Of a stretch of DNA of 64,000 nt, positions 26,456-35,011 are shown one piece after another. How positions within the stretch are numbered: the stretch's first letter is position 1; every line of letters begins with the position of its first letter. Position numbers and translations under genes: made by a program. Below the pieces are notes generated by a model. The model worked only from the letters and a program-made list of their open reading frames with translations. It made no database searches and was not told the origin of the DNA. Origin of the DNA: Metabacillus litoralis (lineage in GTDB: Bacteria; Bacillota; Bacilli; Bacillales; Bacillaceae); NCBI RefSeq assembly GCF_020524045.1, contig NZ_JAIVKL010000002.1:62001-126000 (forward strand), given 5' to 3'.

Positions 26456-26680
26456 GTGAATAGCACAATCTCTAAATACTCTACTAAGGAAACTGAATTG
26501 AAAAATAAAATTACCTTCCATAAACATGAGCTAATAGCAGTAGGAAAAACACTCGGCTTAAACCACCCTCTAACCATTTCTCAAAGTCAAAAATTAGATA
26601 AGTTAATCTATCAATATCAAAGAATGATTATGATTTCTAATGAAGAGGACCTACAAAATAAAAAGAATCCATTTTTTTGA
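26456..26680 (+). CDS. Spo0E-like aspartyl-phosphate phosphatase
   Basis: A 74-residue protein starting at GTG eight bases after AAAGGAG. It is an all-helical hairpin with the Spo0E-family motif SQSQKLDKLI (S-x-x-L-D-x-L-I). Family members dephosphorylate Spo0A~P and so delay sporulation. The length and the loop NHPLT before the motif fit. The stop codon lies inside the left arm of a bidirectional hairpin terminator. Confidence 0.8.
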   Translation: MNSTISKYSTKETELKNKITFHKHELIAVGKTLGLNHPLTISQSQKLDKLIYQYQRMIMISNEEDLQNKKNPFF

Positions 26681-26704
26681 AAAGATATTTAAAATGGATT
26701 CTTT
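26662..26704. terminator. Bidirectional terminator between spo0E-like gene and nikE
   Basis: AAAGAATCCATTTT pairs with AAAATGGATTCTTT across a 15-base loop with T/A-rich flanks on both sides. It overlaps the last codons of the Spo0E-like gene. Confidence 0.75.
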
Positions 26705-26718
26705 AATTTCATGCCATA

Positions 26719-27543
26719 TTAAGTTGTCTCATATTTAATCCTAATTGAACGATTCCTCGGATGCTCTGCTAGAATCGAATCTCTCATTTCTTTGACAACA
26801 TGGTGCTCTGAACTGAAAAATTGACTTTTTGAATCATAAAACTCGACTAACTTCCCTTTATCTAGAATTCCTAAAGTATCACTAATCGTGTAAGCTGCCT
26901 TTATATCGTGTGTAATAAAGAAATAAGATAGCCCATACTCTTCTTTTAGCTCCATTAGTAAATCGAGTATAAGATTTTTATTAAGCATATCCAAACTACT
27001 AACAGATTCATCTAACACAATCAACTTAGGCTTTAATGAGATAGCTCTAGCAATATTAATTCTTTGCAATTGACCACCACTAAATTGGTGTGGGTATTTT
27101 TTCATGTCAGTTTCACTCAACCCTACTCTTTCCAATAAATGAATAACTGTTCGTTTTTGTTCAGCTATAGTAAGTTTTTCATAGTTCTCCAATGGTTCTG
27201 CAATAATACGTTCTGCAGTCAAACGTGGATTTACAGAAGAGTAAGAGTCCTGGAATACCACCTGAAGCTCTCGACGGATTTTGTGACGGATATGCTTATC
27301 TGCTGTATAAAAATCATGTCCCTGAAAAAGAACTTTTCCGCTTAGTGGCTGTTCTAAGCCAAGAATCACTTTTCCTAATGTGCTTTTACCAGCTCCACTT
27401 GAACCGAGCATTCCGAAGCAAGTTCCTTCATCAATAGTAAAAGATACATTTTCAAGAACTTTTTTAGATGAGTTACCCTTCCAGTCAAAAAACTTTCGAG
27501 ATCCATAACTATGAGAAATGTCATTCACTTGTAATAAATTCAT
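26719..27543 (-). CDS. nikE: Nickel-type ABC transporter ATPase NikE
   Basis: A 274-residue ATPase of the nickel/peptide class: Walker A GSSGAGKSTLGK near residue 50, signature FSGGQLQRINIARA, Walker B LIVLDESVSSLD and the switch region FITHD. The N-terminus carries the DppF/NikE-type YGSRKFFDWKG insert before the first strand. It is the last gene of the five-gene operon and forms the heterodimeric motor with the preceding ATPase. Confidence 0.8.
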   Translation of the reverse strand: MNLLQVNDISHSYGSRKFFDWKGNSSKKVLENVSFTIDEGTCFGMLGSSGAGKSTLGKVILGLEQPLSGKVLFQGHDFYTADKHIRHKIRRELQVVFQDSYSSVNPRLTAERIIAEPLENYEKLTIAEQKRTVIHLLERVGLSETDMKKYPHQFSGGQLQRINIARAISLKPKLIVLDESVSSLDMLNKNLILDLLMELKEEYGLSYFFITHDIKAAYTISDTLGILDKGKLVEFYDSKSQFFSSEHHVVKEMRDSILAEHPRNRSIRIKYETT

Positions 27544-27571
27544 TTATTCACCCCTAAAAAGTCCAGCAACA

Positions 27572-28402
27572 CTAAGCCAAATGAATGATTGTTTCATCTT
27601 CATGCAGTAGTGGACGAGCATCTAACAATTTTTTCGTATATTGATGCTGAGGATCATCAAATAACTGAAATACATCTGCCTTCTCAACAATTCTACCGTT
27701 TTGCATAACAGCTACTTCATCAGCCATTTCTGCTATCACACCAAGATCATGAGAAATTAATAAAATCGCTGATCCATATTCAACACGTATTTTATCTAAG
27801 TGATAAAGTACGGTTTTCTGATTTTTCACATCAAGTGCTGTTGTTGGTTCATCAGCAATGATTACAGCTGGGTGTGTACAAGCTGCAATAGCAATCATAA
27901 CCCGTTGAAGCATTCCACCACTTAATTGAAAAGGATAAGATTTTAATAGCTTTGCAGGTTCAAGTAAATTAACATCACTCATAGCCTCAATAGCAATTTC
28001 CCTTGCCCGATTTTTACTGCATGATATATGAGAACGGATCGTTTCAATAAATTGATGACCAATCGTTAAAACAGGTGTAAAAGCATTCATTGGGTTTTGC
28101 ATAATAAAGGCAATATCCTTACCACGAATTTTCCTCATCTGTTTAGAATTCAACCCGTTTAATTCTTGTCCATTCAGTTTAATGCTGCCTTCAATTGTTG
28201 TTGTTTTTCTATCAAGTAACTGAAGAATTGACATACTTGTCACAGTTTTACCGCTTCCACTTTCTCCAACTAGACCAAGTACACTTCCTTTTTTCACTTC
28301 AAAATTTATATTTTGAACAAGAGACAGTGTATCTCTTTTCGTAGAAACCTTTACTTGCAAATTCCTGACTTCTAACACATTTAACTGGCCTGCTTCCAAC
28401 AT
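27572..28402 (-). CDS. nikD: Nickel-type ABC transporter ATPase NikD
   Basis: A 276-residue ATPase; the ATG at 28402 is favoured by spacing to AAAGGA. It has Walker A GESGSGKT, the Q-loop IMQNPMNAFTP typical of DppD/OppD/NikD subunits, signature LSGGMLQRVMIAIA, Walker B VIIADEPTTALD and ISHDLG. With NikE it powers uptake through the two permeases encoded upstream. It lies between nikC and nikE with short gaps. Confidence 0.8.
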   Translation of the reverse strand: MLEAGQLNVLEVRNLQVKVSTKRDTLSLVQNINFEVKKGSVLGLVGESGSGKTVTSMSILQLLDRKTTTIEGSIKLNGQELNGLNSKQMRKIRGKDIAFIMQNPMNAFTPVLTIGHQFIETIRSHISCSKNRAREIAIEAMSDVNLLEPAKLLKSYPFQLSGGMLQRVMIAIAACTHPAVIIADEPTTALDVKNQKTVLYHLDKIRVEYGSAILLISHDLGVIAEMADEVAVMQNGRIVEKADVFQLFDDPQHQYTKKLLDARPLLHEDETIIHLA

Positions 28403-28414
28403 GATCATTCCTTT

Positions 28415-29248
28415 TTAAAATCTTCGTTTCACACCGTAACGTTCTAATAATGCTTCACCTAATAAATTGAATGTAACAATGACAATCATAATGATCAAAC
28501 CTGGATAAATCATTAATTCAGGATTTGTCCGTATATATGTTTTTCCTTCGTGAATCATTGCCCCCCATTCAGGTGTTGGTGCCTGTACACCAAGTCCTAG
28601 AAATGACATGGCAGATATATCCATGATCGCCCATCCCATTTCTAATGTACCCATAACAGCCAGCGGTGGTAGTACATTTGGAACAATATGTTTTCTAATA
28701 ATCTTCCATCCTGAAGATCCACTTATCTTTGCAGCTGCGATAAAGTTTTGCTCTTTCAGACTAAGAACCATTCCCCTAAACATTCTTGCATAATATACCC
28801 ATTGCACTAGCATGATCGCTACTATAACTTGCTTAAGACCAGGCCCAAAGATTCCTACAAGTCCTAAGATAAGAATTAGACTAGGAAAGGCCATCACTCC
28901 ATCACAAAATCTCATCAGCAAATGATCAATTAAACCACCTTTATAACCTGAAAACGTACCGACAATTAATCCGATAACAATTGATGAAATAAAAATAAGC
29001 ATCGCAAACCCTAATGAAATGCGTGCTCCATATAAAATACGTGACAATGTACACCTGCCAAGATGATCAGTACCTAGTGGATAATCCCAAGAAGGAGGCT
29101 GTAATTTCAATGCTAAATTAACAGCAATTGGGTCATTTGGGGCAATCCATGGTGCAATTAAAGCAATGATAAAAAGCATACTTAAAATAATCGTACAGAT
29201 GGGAATAATTTTTTGATTTATAAATATCTGACGTATATTTCTTATCAT
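28415..29248 (-). CDS. nikC: Nickel-type ABC transporter permease NikC
   Basis: A 277-residue permease of the DppC/NikC class: an N-terminal helix, a periplasmic-type loop with PWIAPNDPIAVNLALKL and GTDHLGR, five more helices and the EAA-type cytoplasmic loop AAAKISGSSGWKIIRKHI. Its ATG overlaps the stop of nikB by four bases. It forms the membrane channel with NikB. Confidence 0.85.
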   Translation of the reverse strand: MIRNIRQIFINQKIIPICTIILSMLFIIALIAPWIAPNDPIAVNLALKLQPPSWDYPLGTDHLGRCTLSRILYGARISLGFAMLIFISSIVIGLIVGTFSGYKGGLIDHLLMRFCDGVMAFPSLILILGLVGIFGPGLKQVIVAIMLVQWVYYARMFRGMVLSLKEQNFIAAAKISGSSGWKIIRKHIVPNVLPPLAVMGTLEMGWAIMDISAMSFLGLGVQAPTPEWGAMIHEGKTYIRTNPELMIYPGLIIMIVIVTFNLLGEALLERYGVKRRF

Positions 29249-30189
29249 TGCTTGTATCCTTCTTTCCTAGAAATCCGTGGATCTATATACATTTGAATCA
29301 AATCAACAAGTAAGTTACTAATAATAAATAAACTTGCACCAAGTAAAACATAGCATTGGATAACAGGTATATCACGGTTGAAAATAGCATCTATAAAATA
29401 ACGTCCAAACCCTGGCCATGAAAAAACGGCTTCAACGATGATCGTTCCAGTTAGCAATTTCCCAAGGTTCATACCCAGTCCAGTAATCATTGGCGAGATC
29501 GCAATTCTTAATACATGTTTTGCCATAATAGTTTTCTCATTAATTCCTCGTGTGCGAGCATAAAGAACATATGGCTCTTCTAAATTTTCAAGAACACTAG
29601 CACGTAACAATCTTGTATAAATCGCAATTAACGGGAAAGCGAGTGTTACAGATGGCAGGACAAGATGCTGCCAAGTTCCTATTCCTTCAACTGGAAAAAG
29701 ATCAAGTTTGACAGAAAAGAACAAAATCAGGAGGTAACCTAACCAAAACGACGGTATAGATGCCCCTAAAAAGGCAAGAACTCGACTAAAGTGATCGATT
29801 GCGGTATTTTTCTTAACCCCAGCAAGAAAACCTAGAGGGATACTAACAAATACTGCTATAAACAAACTACCTAAAGCTAGTTGAATCGTAGCAGGTACCC
29901 GGGAGATAACCTCATCCCAAACAGGCTTATTCGAAACATAAGATATGCCAAAATCAAATTGGCATATCCTTTTGATAGAATTTAGATATTGTATAATAAA
30001 TGGTTCATCTAAACCAAACTCCTGACGCTTTTGTGCTAAATTCTCATCCGTCGGTTGAATATGGGCAGCCGTTAAATACGCCTCAGCAGGGTCGACCGGT
30101 GAAAGGTGTATCATCCCAGTTGTAAGCAATGTTGCTAAAAGAAAAACTGGAATAATTGAAACTATTCTTTTCAAAATAAAGGTACCCAT
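29245..30189 (-). CDS. nikB: Nickel-type ABC transporter permease NikB
   Basis: A 314-residue permease that follows E. coli NikB closely (FLGASIPSFWLGYLLIL, WQHLVLPSVTLAF, RLLRASVLE, FSWPGFGRY, AIFNRDIPVIQCY, DPRISRKEG). Six membrane helices and the EAA loop are present. It starts with ATG after GGAGG, 21 bases past the solute-binding protein gene. It is coupled to nikC by a four-base overlap. Confidence 0.87.
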   Translation of the reverse strand: MGTFILKRIVSIIPVFLLATLLTTGMIHLSPVDPAEAYLTAAHIQPTDENLAQKRQEFGLDEPFIIQYLNSIKRICQFDFGISYVSNKPVWDEVISRVPATIQLALGSLFIAVFVSIPLGFLAGVKKNTAIDHFSRVLAFLGASIPSFWLGYLLILFFSVKLDLFPVEGIGTWQHLVLPSVTLAFPLIAIYTRLLRASVLENLEEPYVLYARTRGINEKTIMAKHVLRIAISPMITGLGMNLGKLLTGTIIVEAVFSWPGFGRYFIDAIFNRDIPVIQCYVLLGASLFIISNLLVDLIQMYIDPRISRKEGYKQ

Positions 30190-30210
30190 AAAAAACCTCC
30201 TGCTAACTTA

Positions 30211-31839
30211 CTACTTAATGCTAATTCCTGTAAATGGGTGTTCATCACGATTAGCAGGAAAAGTAAAGTTCTCCACATCTTTTTGATGAATCGCTACTTT
30301 CTTAATATACGAAATAGGAATAATTGCTCCCTGGTCTTGTATCGATGTCAAAATAGACGAATAAAGCTGTTGTCTCTCATCCTCATCTGTTGTTTGAGTG
30401 ACCTTAGAAATTTGTTTCAAAATGTCTTCCTTATTTGGATACGCTGAAATTGCTTCATTAAATCCAAATCCTTCTGATGCAACAATATTTAAAAATGTGT
30501 GCGGATCATAAGGAGCTCCGTAGTTACTAAAGAAATTAATATCAAATTTATTTTCTTTAAATCGTTGAACTTGCTCTGCTAGTTCAACCCCAACAATATT
30601 TAATTTAACACCTATCGCTGCCCACTCTGATTGAAGAGCTTCTGCCATTGTTTTTTGAATCATTTCTGCTGAATCATACATTAACTCAACTTCCAATAAT
30701 TGTCCATCTTTTTCACGGACTGCTTGACCTTCAGAAAGCTTCCAGCCTGCTTCGTCTAACAATGATTTCGCTTTTTCAACATCATAATTTATCAAAGTTG
30801 CATCGATGTTCTTCGTGTACGGAAGATTTGTAGGTAAAATATAGTCTGCTTTTTCTTCGTAACCAGATGTAACACCTTCAACTAGTGCTTCTTTATTAAA
30901 AGCGTAATGTAATGCTTGACGTACTTTTTCATCAGAAAGCTGCTTTTTCTTTGAATTAATGACAAGCTGTCTTGTTGCAACTGGCTCTGAAATACTTGTT
31001 TCATATTTATCAGTTGAATCTAACTGTTTAAAAGCATCTAAGCTAATTGTACCTTCACCATAAATAAGATCAATCTCACCTTTTTCAAATGCAAGAACTC
31101 TTGTTTCAGAATCAGGAATAACTTTCACTTTAATGCTTTCCTCTTCTGGCTTTTCACCCCAATAGTTTTCATTACGTTTGAAAATAGCATATTCGTCTAC
31201 TTTATACTCATCTAAAACCCAAGGACCTGTACCAACTGGCTCCTCAACACCTTTTGACGTATCACCATCTTCAGGAAAACCTGCTTCACCTAAGAAACGA
31301 ACTGGTCGTACAACTGCCAACTCCTGAATTGTTGGGTAATATGGCTCAGTTAATGTCATTTTGAATGTCAATTCATCAACTGCTTCTGTTTTTTCTATTT
31401 TTGAAAGAAAACCTAACCAACCATGCATATCAATCTTATTTAAAATTGTATCAAAGTTTCTTTTTACAATTTCTGCATTAAAGCTAGTTCCATCAGAAAA
31501 CTTCACATTTTCGCGTAAATGAAATGTGTATTCTCTTCCATCATTTGAAATCTCCCAAGTCTCTGCTAAATGAGGTTTTAGCTCTCCACCTTCTTGGTAG
31601 CTAACTAATGGTTCATACACCATTGACTGAGCAAATAATTGCGATGGGTTATAAACATGGGGATTCATTTCCCCTACATCTCTAGGCCAAGCAAATGTAA
31701 GCATATTGCGATCTTCTTTATCTTCAGAAGATTTAACATCATTGCTAGTAGCACTAGTACACCCAATTAATACTGCTGATAAAATAAAAATCAATGTTAA
31801 TAACATAATCGTTTTTTGTCTATGTAATCTATTAAACAA
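30211..31839 (-). CDS. nikA: Nickel-type ABC transporter substrate-binding lipoprotein NikA
   Basis: A 542-residue solute-binding protein starting at TTG after GGGGGAAG, with lipobox LIGC near residue 27. It matches E. coli NikA in many segments (FAWPRDVGEMNPHVY, FAQSMVYEPLV, YYPTIQELA, GTGPWVLDEYKVDEY, FKRNENYWGEKP, GAPYDPHTFL, IPISYI). NikA-type proteins bind Ni(II) carried by small chelators; the related staphylococcal CntA binds metal-staphylopine. No metallophore synthesis gene is near. It is the first gene of the operon, behind a Fur-type operator. Nickel or another chelated metal is the likely cargo. Confidence 0.85.
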   Translation of the reverse strand: MFNRLHRQKTIMLLTLIFILSAVLIGCTSATSNDVKSSEDKEDRNMLTFAWPRDVGEMNPHVYNPSQLFAQSMVYEPLVSYQEGGELKPHLAETWEISNDGREYTFHLRENVKFSDGTSFNAEIVKRNFDTILNKIDMHGWLGFLSKIEKTEAVDELTFKMTLTEPYYPTIQELAVVRPVRFLGEAGFPEDGDTSKGVEEPVGTGPWVLDEYKVDEYAIFKRNENYWGEKPEEESIKVKVIPDSETRVLAFEKGEIDLIYGEGTISLDAFKQLDSTDKYETSISEPVATRQLVINSKKKQLSDEKVRQALHYAFNKEALVEGVTSGYEEKADYILPTNLPYTKNIDATLINYDVEKAKSLLDEAGWKLSEGQAVREKDGQLLEVELMYDSAEMIQKTMAEALQSEWAAIGVKLNIVGVELAEQVQRFKENKFDINFFSNYGAPYDPHTFLNIVASEGFGFNEAISAYPNKEDILKQISKVTQTTDEDERQQLYSSILTSIQDQGAIIPISYIKKVAIHQKDVENFTFPANRDEHPFTGISIK

Positions 31840-31862
31840 TTTTTCTTCCCCCTACACCTCAT

Positions 31863-31877
31863 TGATAATCATTTTCA
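31863..31877 (-). promoter_or_regulatory. Fur box of the nik operon
   Basis: TGATAATCATTTTCA matches the 7-1-7 Fur consensus (TGATAAT-N-ATTATCA) with one mismatch. It lies directly downstream of the -10 box and covers the expected transcription start, so iron-loaded Fur would block initiation. Confidence 0.75.
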
Positions 31878-31906
31878 ATGATAATTGTAGTGTCGAAAGT
31901 TGTCAA
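31878..31906 (-). promoter_or_regulatory. Sigma-A promoter of the nik operon
   Basis: TTGACA (31901-31906), a 17-base spacer and TATCAT (31878-31883) read on the minus strand toward nikA. The -10 box abuts the Fur box. Confidence 0.75.
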
Positions 31907-32058
31907 TATAATAATAGGAATTTTCTTTTAATTTCAATACCTTTCTCCTAGGATTTTTTTCATTTTTAAAAGTGGTCTTTATAGTACTCTACTCGATTAT
32001 TTAACATTCATAAGGGTATGTATTAAAATAACTATAAAGAAAAATTGGAGTGATCATT

Positions 32059-33117
32059 TTGAGTCATATATTACTAGTTGGTGGTGGTCATGCACACCTT
32101 ACAATTCTTCGATCACTACTTAGCGAAAAGGTTTCTCACAAAATTACTCTCATTTCCGCATCTACATATCAATATTATTCTGGTATGTTTTCAGGATTTA
32201 CAGAAGGAGTATATCACGAGGAAGAAATACGGATTAATATACAGCAGCTATGTCAACGTGCTTCCATCGAGTTTATCGAAGACACTATTGTTACAATTGA
32301 TCCTATTAAAAGAACCGTGATCGGAGAATCCGCTACAACTTACACATTTGATATTATTTCATTTGATATTGGATCCAATGGAAAAGCATTTAATGGAAAT
32401 AGAATCAAACCTAATTACCTATTTACTGAAGAAATTTCTATGTTTCGTTCTTCAGAAGCACCAACGATCATTGGTGGAGGTGCGGCTGGAGTCGAACTTG
32501 CTCTTTCTACTTTAGCATGGCGAAAAGCTCATACTATGAAAGGTGATGTGACGTTGGTTAGTTCTTCACCATTACTTTCCACATATGGAGATAAAGCATC
32601 TAAAAAGATAAAAAACATCGCATTGCAAAAAGGCCTTAAAATTCATGAAAATGAACGTGTAGAGAATGTACGAGCTACAACCATTGTGACGAAAAACGGA
32701 AGAGAAATTCCTTATACACAAATTCTCTCTTTAACTGGTCCTACCGGTCACAAACTTTTTCAACATCTATCACCAACGGATAATGGATTTTTACAAGTAA
32801 CGGACGATCTTAACCATCGAAAATATCCCTTTATCTTTGGTGCAGGTGATTGCATCACCTTAGAAAGTAATCCTACATTACCGAAAAATGGTGTCTATGC
32901 TGTAAGACAAGGACCAATTTTATGGGAAAATATAAAAAACTATCTAAGTGCAGAGATTTTATCAACCTTTAAACCTCAAAGAAAGTATCTTTCCATATTG
33001 TCAACAGGAAATAAACAAGCCTTGCTTACCTATGGAGATATCATCCTGCATGGAAAGCTACCATGGAGATTGAAGCATTTTATAGATAAAAAGTTTATAA
33101 ACCAGCACGAAAAATAA
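32059..33117 (+). CDS. FAD-dependent pyridine nucleotide oxidoreductase
   Basis: The TTG at 32059 lies eight bases after GGAG and is preferred over a GTG that overlaps the site; it gives 352 residues. It has the FAD dinucleotide fold LLVGGGHAHL, a second GGGAAGVELAL for NAD(P) and the FAD-binding GAGDCI near the C-terminus. No CxxC redox pair is present. This is the NDH-2-like family related to the flavoprotein domain fused to SelD in some bacteria. It is transcribed divergently from nikA, so the Fur region may affect it. The substrate is unknown. Confidence 0.75.
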   Translation: MSHILLVGGGHAHLTILRSLLSEKVSHKITLISASTYQYYSGMFSGFTEGVYHEEEIRINIQQLCQRASIEFIEDTIVTIDPIKRTVIGESATTYTFDIISFDIGSNGKAFNGNRIKPNYLFTEEISMFRSSEAPTIIGGGAAGVELALSTLAWRKAHTMKGDVTLVSSSPLLSTYGDKASKKIKNIALQKGLKIHENERVENVRATTIVTKNGREIPYTQILSLTGPTGHKLFQHLSPTDNGFLQVTDDLNHRKYPFIFGAGDCITLESNPTLPKNGVYAVRQGPILWENIKNYLSAEILSTFKPQRKYLSILSTGNKQALLTYGDIILHGKLPWRLKHFIDKKFINQHEK

Positions 33118-33153
33118 AAGACTGATAACACATTTTAATAACAAGTTTGTTTT

Positions 33154-33321
33154 TAGTCAGAGTATACTTTTAAGCCCTTCAGACTGATCAAAACGCTTGA
33201 CTTTCAAGACACGAAGCCTTGTGAGGAGCGAAAGCGGAGTTATCCTGTTAGGTAATGATCACTCTAGCAAGGTGAGTAACAAAGAAAGCGAGTTTGACAA
33301 CATTCGCATTACAAAGGTTTT
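33154..33321 (+). repeat. Dispersed repeat B, copy 2
   Basis: It aligns with 1086-1232 in the same orientation (CTTCAGACTGAT, AAAACGCTTGAC, ACACGAAG, GCGGAGTTATC, GAGTTTGACAACATT). It is inserted between the stop codon of the FAD oxidoreductase gene and the terminator hairpin. Confidence 0.7.
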
Positions 33322-33329
33322 GCACATGA

Positions 33330-33360
33330 AAAGCTGTTCATACTTCAGATGAACAGCTTT
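33330..33360. terminator. Bidirectional terminator
   Basis: AAAGCTGTTCAT pairs perfectly with ATGAACAGCTTT around a 7-base loop, between the convergent oxidoreductase and TetR genes. Confidence 0.85.
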
Positions 33361-33365
33361 CTCTT

Positions 33366-33977
33366 TTATCTATCTCCATCCTCTACTTTTCCCGCAAGTC
33401 CATAGAAAAATAAGTTAAGTAAATCCTCAATATATTTTTCCTCACTTTGATATGAGTTACTCATTTTCAGAAGCTCCTCTGTTTTATCACTAAAAATATT
33501 GATATAAAACAGAATCAATGACGCAGGAATATCTCTTTTAATTTCGTTTCTTTGTTTTGCATTATCAATCATTTTCACAACAAGTGGTAGAACTCGAGAT
33601 GAGTAGATTTCTTCTACAAATTTCTTCATTTCTGGATTTTGAAGCATGATTTCATTTAATTTATTTGCAGAAAACTTGTGAACTGTTTCTTTTTTTTGAA
33701 ACATAATATAACGTATAGTCTCTTGAAATGTATGTTCAGAATTTGAAATGTATTGTTCATATTCTGTTAATGTATCAACATAATAAGATTTAAGCGCTTC
33801 ATTAATTAAATCATCCTTGCTTCCAAAATAATTATAAATGGTCACCTGAGATACTTTCGCAGAGTTGGCTATATCTGTGATCCGAATGTTTCTTGGTTCC
33901 ATATTACTTAATAATTCCAACGTTGTATGCTTAATCTTTCCTTTTATTTTCTCTGCTCTTTTTTCAAATCCATTCAT
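33366..33977 (-). CDS. TetR-family repressor
   Basis: The ATG at 33977 follows AGGTG by seven bases, giving 203 residues. The N-terminal helix-turn-helix reads ITDIANSAKVSQVTIYNYF then GSKDDLINEAL, the TetR DNA-binding signature. The C-terminal helices form the ligand pocket and dimer face. It is divergent from the ABC exporter genes that start at 34124, and a palindrome in the shared region is a probable operator. It most likely represses the exporter until an inducer binds. Confidence 0.88.
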   Translation of the reverse strand: MNGFEKRAEKIKGKIKHTTLELLSNMEPRNIRITDIANSAKVSQVTIYNYFGSKDDLINEALKSYYVDTLTEYEQYISNSEHTFQETIRYIMFQKKETVHKFSANKLNEIMLQNPEMKKFVEEIYSSRVLPLVVKMIDNAKQRNEIKRDIPASLILFYINIFSDKTEELLKMSNSYQSEEKYIEDLLNLFFYGLAGKVEDGDR

Positions 33978-34005
33978 TAACAATCACCTTTAAACTTTAG
34001 TATTT

Positions 34006-34033
34006 ATGAAATATAACAATTAATATATTTCAT
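34006..34033. promoter_or_regulatory. Probable TetR operator
   Basis: ATGAAATAT and ATATTTCAT are perfect 9-bp arms around a 10-bp spacer in the TetR/ABC intergenic region, seven bases upstream of the ABC -35 box. A further half-site, ATTTCATAA, lies near 34094. Confidence 0.55.
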
Positions 34034-34040
34034 TATATCA

Positions 34041-34069
34041 TTGACTTCATGAAAAAATAAAATTAAAAT
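34041..34069 (+). promoter_or_regulatory. Sigma-A promoter of the ABC exporter
   Basis: TTGACT (34041-34046), 17-base spacer, TAAAAT (34064-34069); about 55 bases upstream of the ATPase start. Confidence 0.65.
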
Positions 34070-34123
34070 ATATGTAATAAAAACTTTAATTTATTTCATA
34101 ACTTTTTTTGTTGAGGTGAAAAA

Positions 34124-35011
34124 ATGATAAAGGTTCATAATCTTACACAAACGTTTTCAAATGGAAAAGGTATTTTTGATGTATCGTTTCACGTTAAACA
34201 AGGTGAAGTATTTGGTTTTTTAGGTCCTAATGGTGCTGGAAAATCAACAACGATCAGACATTTAATGGGATACATGAAACCGCAAGAAGGTTACGCAAAA
34301 ATTAATGGGGTTGATGCTTGGAAAGAACAAGGAAAAGCTCGAAGCATGATTGGTTATCTCCCAGGCGAAATTGCTTTTTTAGATGGAATGAATGGGTTAG
34401 ATTTTATCAATATGATGATAGGTATGCAGGGTGTTTCAGACTTTAAAAAGAGAGATGAATTAATCGATCGTCTACAATTTAATCCCAAAACACCTATACG
34501 CAAAATGTCAAAAGGGATGAAACAAAAGGTAGGAATTGTTGGGACATTTATGCACAATCCCGAAGTTTACATTTTAGATGAACCTACTTCAGGATTAGAT
34601 CCCCTAATGCAAAAAACATTTGTAGATCTTGTATTAGAGGAAAAAGCAAAAGGTAAAACATTTTTAATGTCTTCTCACAGTTTTTCTGAAATTGAGAAAA
34701 CATGTGATTCAGCAGCCATTATAAAAAATGGAAAGATAGTGACCATTAAAGATATTCATGAACTTCAATATATGCAGCGGAAAGTATTTGATGTGACACT
34801 TCAACACATAGAGGATATTCAAAAACTACAAGCTTCTAATCTACTAATTGAATCGATTGTTGGAAATGTTGTTCGTGTGGCTATACAAGGAAATTATAAT
34901 GAGTTTCTCAACGAAATTTCTCAATATCCAATTACTAATATGAGTGTTGGAAATCAAAGTTTAGAGCAAGTGTTTATGAATTATTATGATAGTAAGGAGG
35001 ATTCAAAATGA
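34124..35011 (+). CDS. ABC transporter ATPase
   Basis: A 295-residue ATPase starting at ATG after GAGGTG: Walker A GPNGAGKSTT near residue 38, signature MSKGMKQKVGIV, Walker B VYILDEPTSGLDP, H-loop SSHSF. The extra C-terminal 80 residues match exporter ATPases that pair with ABC-2 permeases. It overlaps the permease gene by four bases. It is probably under control of the divergent TetR protein. A drug or lipid export role is inferred from the arrangement only. Confidence 0.88.
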   Translation: MIKVHNLTQTFSNGKGIFDVSFHVKQGEVFGFLGPNGAGKSTTIRHLMGYMKPQEGYAKINGVDAWKEQGKARSMIGYLPGEIAFLDGMNGLDFINMMIGMQGVSDFKKRDELIDRLQFNPKTPIRKMSKGMKQKVGIVGTFMHNPEVYILDEPTSGLDPLMQKTFVDLVLEEKAKGKTFLMSSHSFSEIEKTCDSAAIIKNGKIVTIKDIHELQYMQRKVFDVTLQHIEDIQKLQASNLLIESIVGNVVRVAIQGNYNEFLNEISQYPITNMSVGNQSLEQVFMNYYDSKEDSK

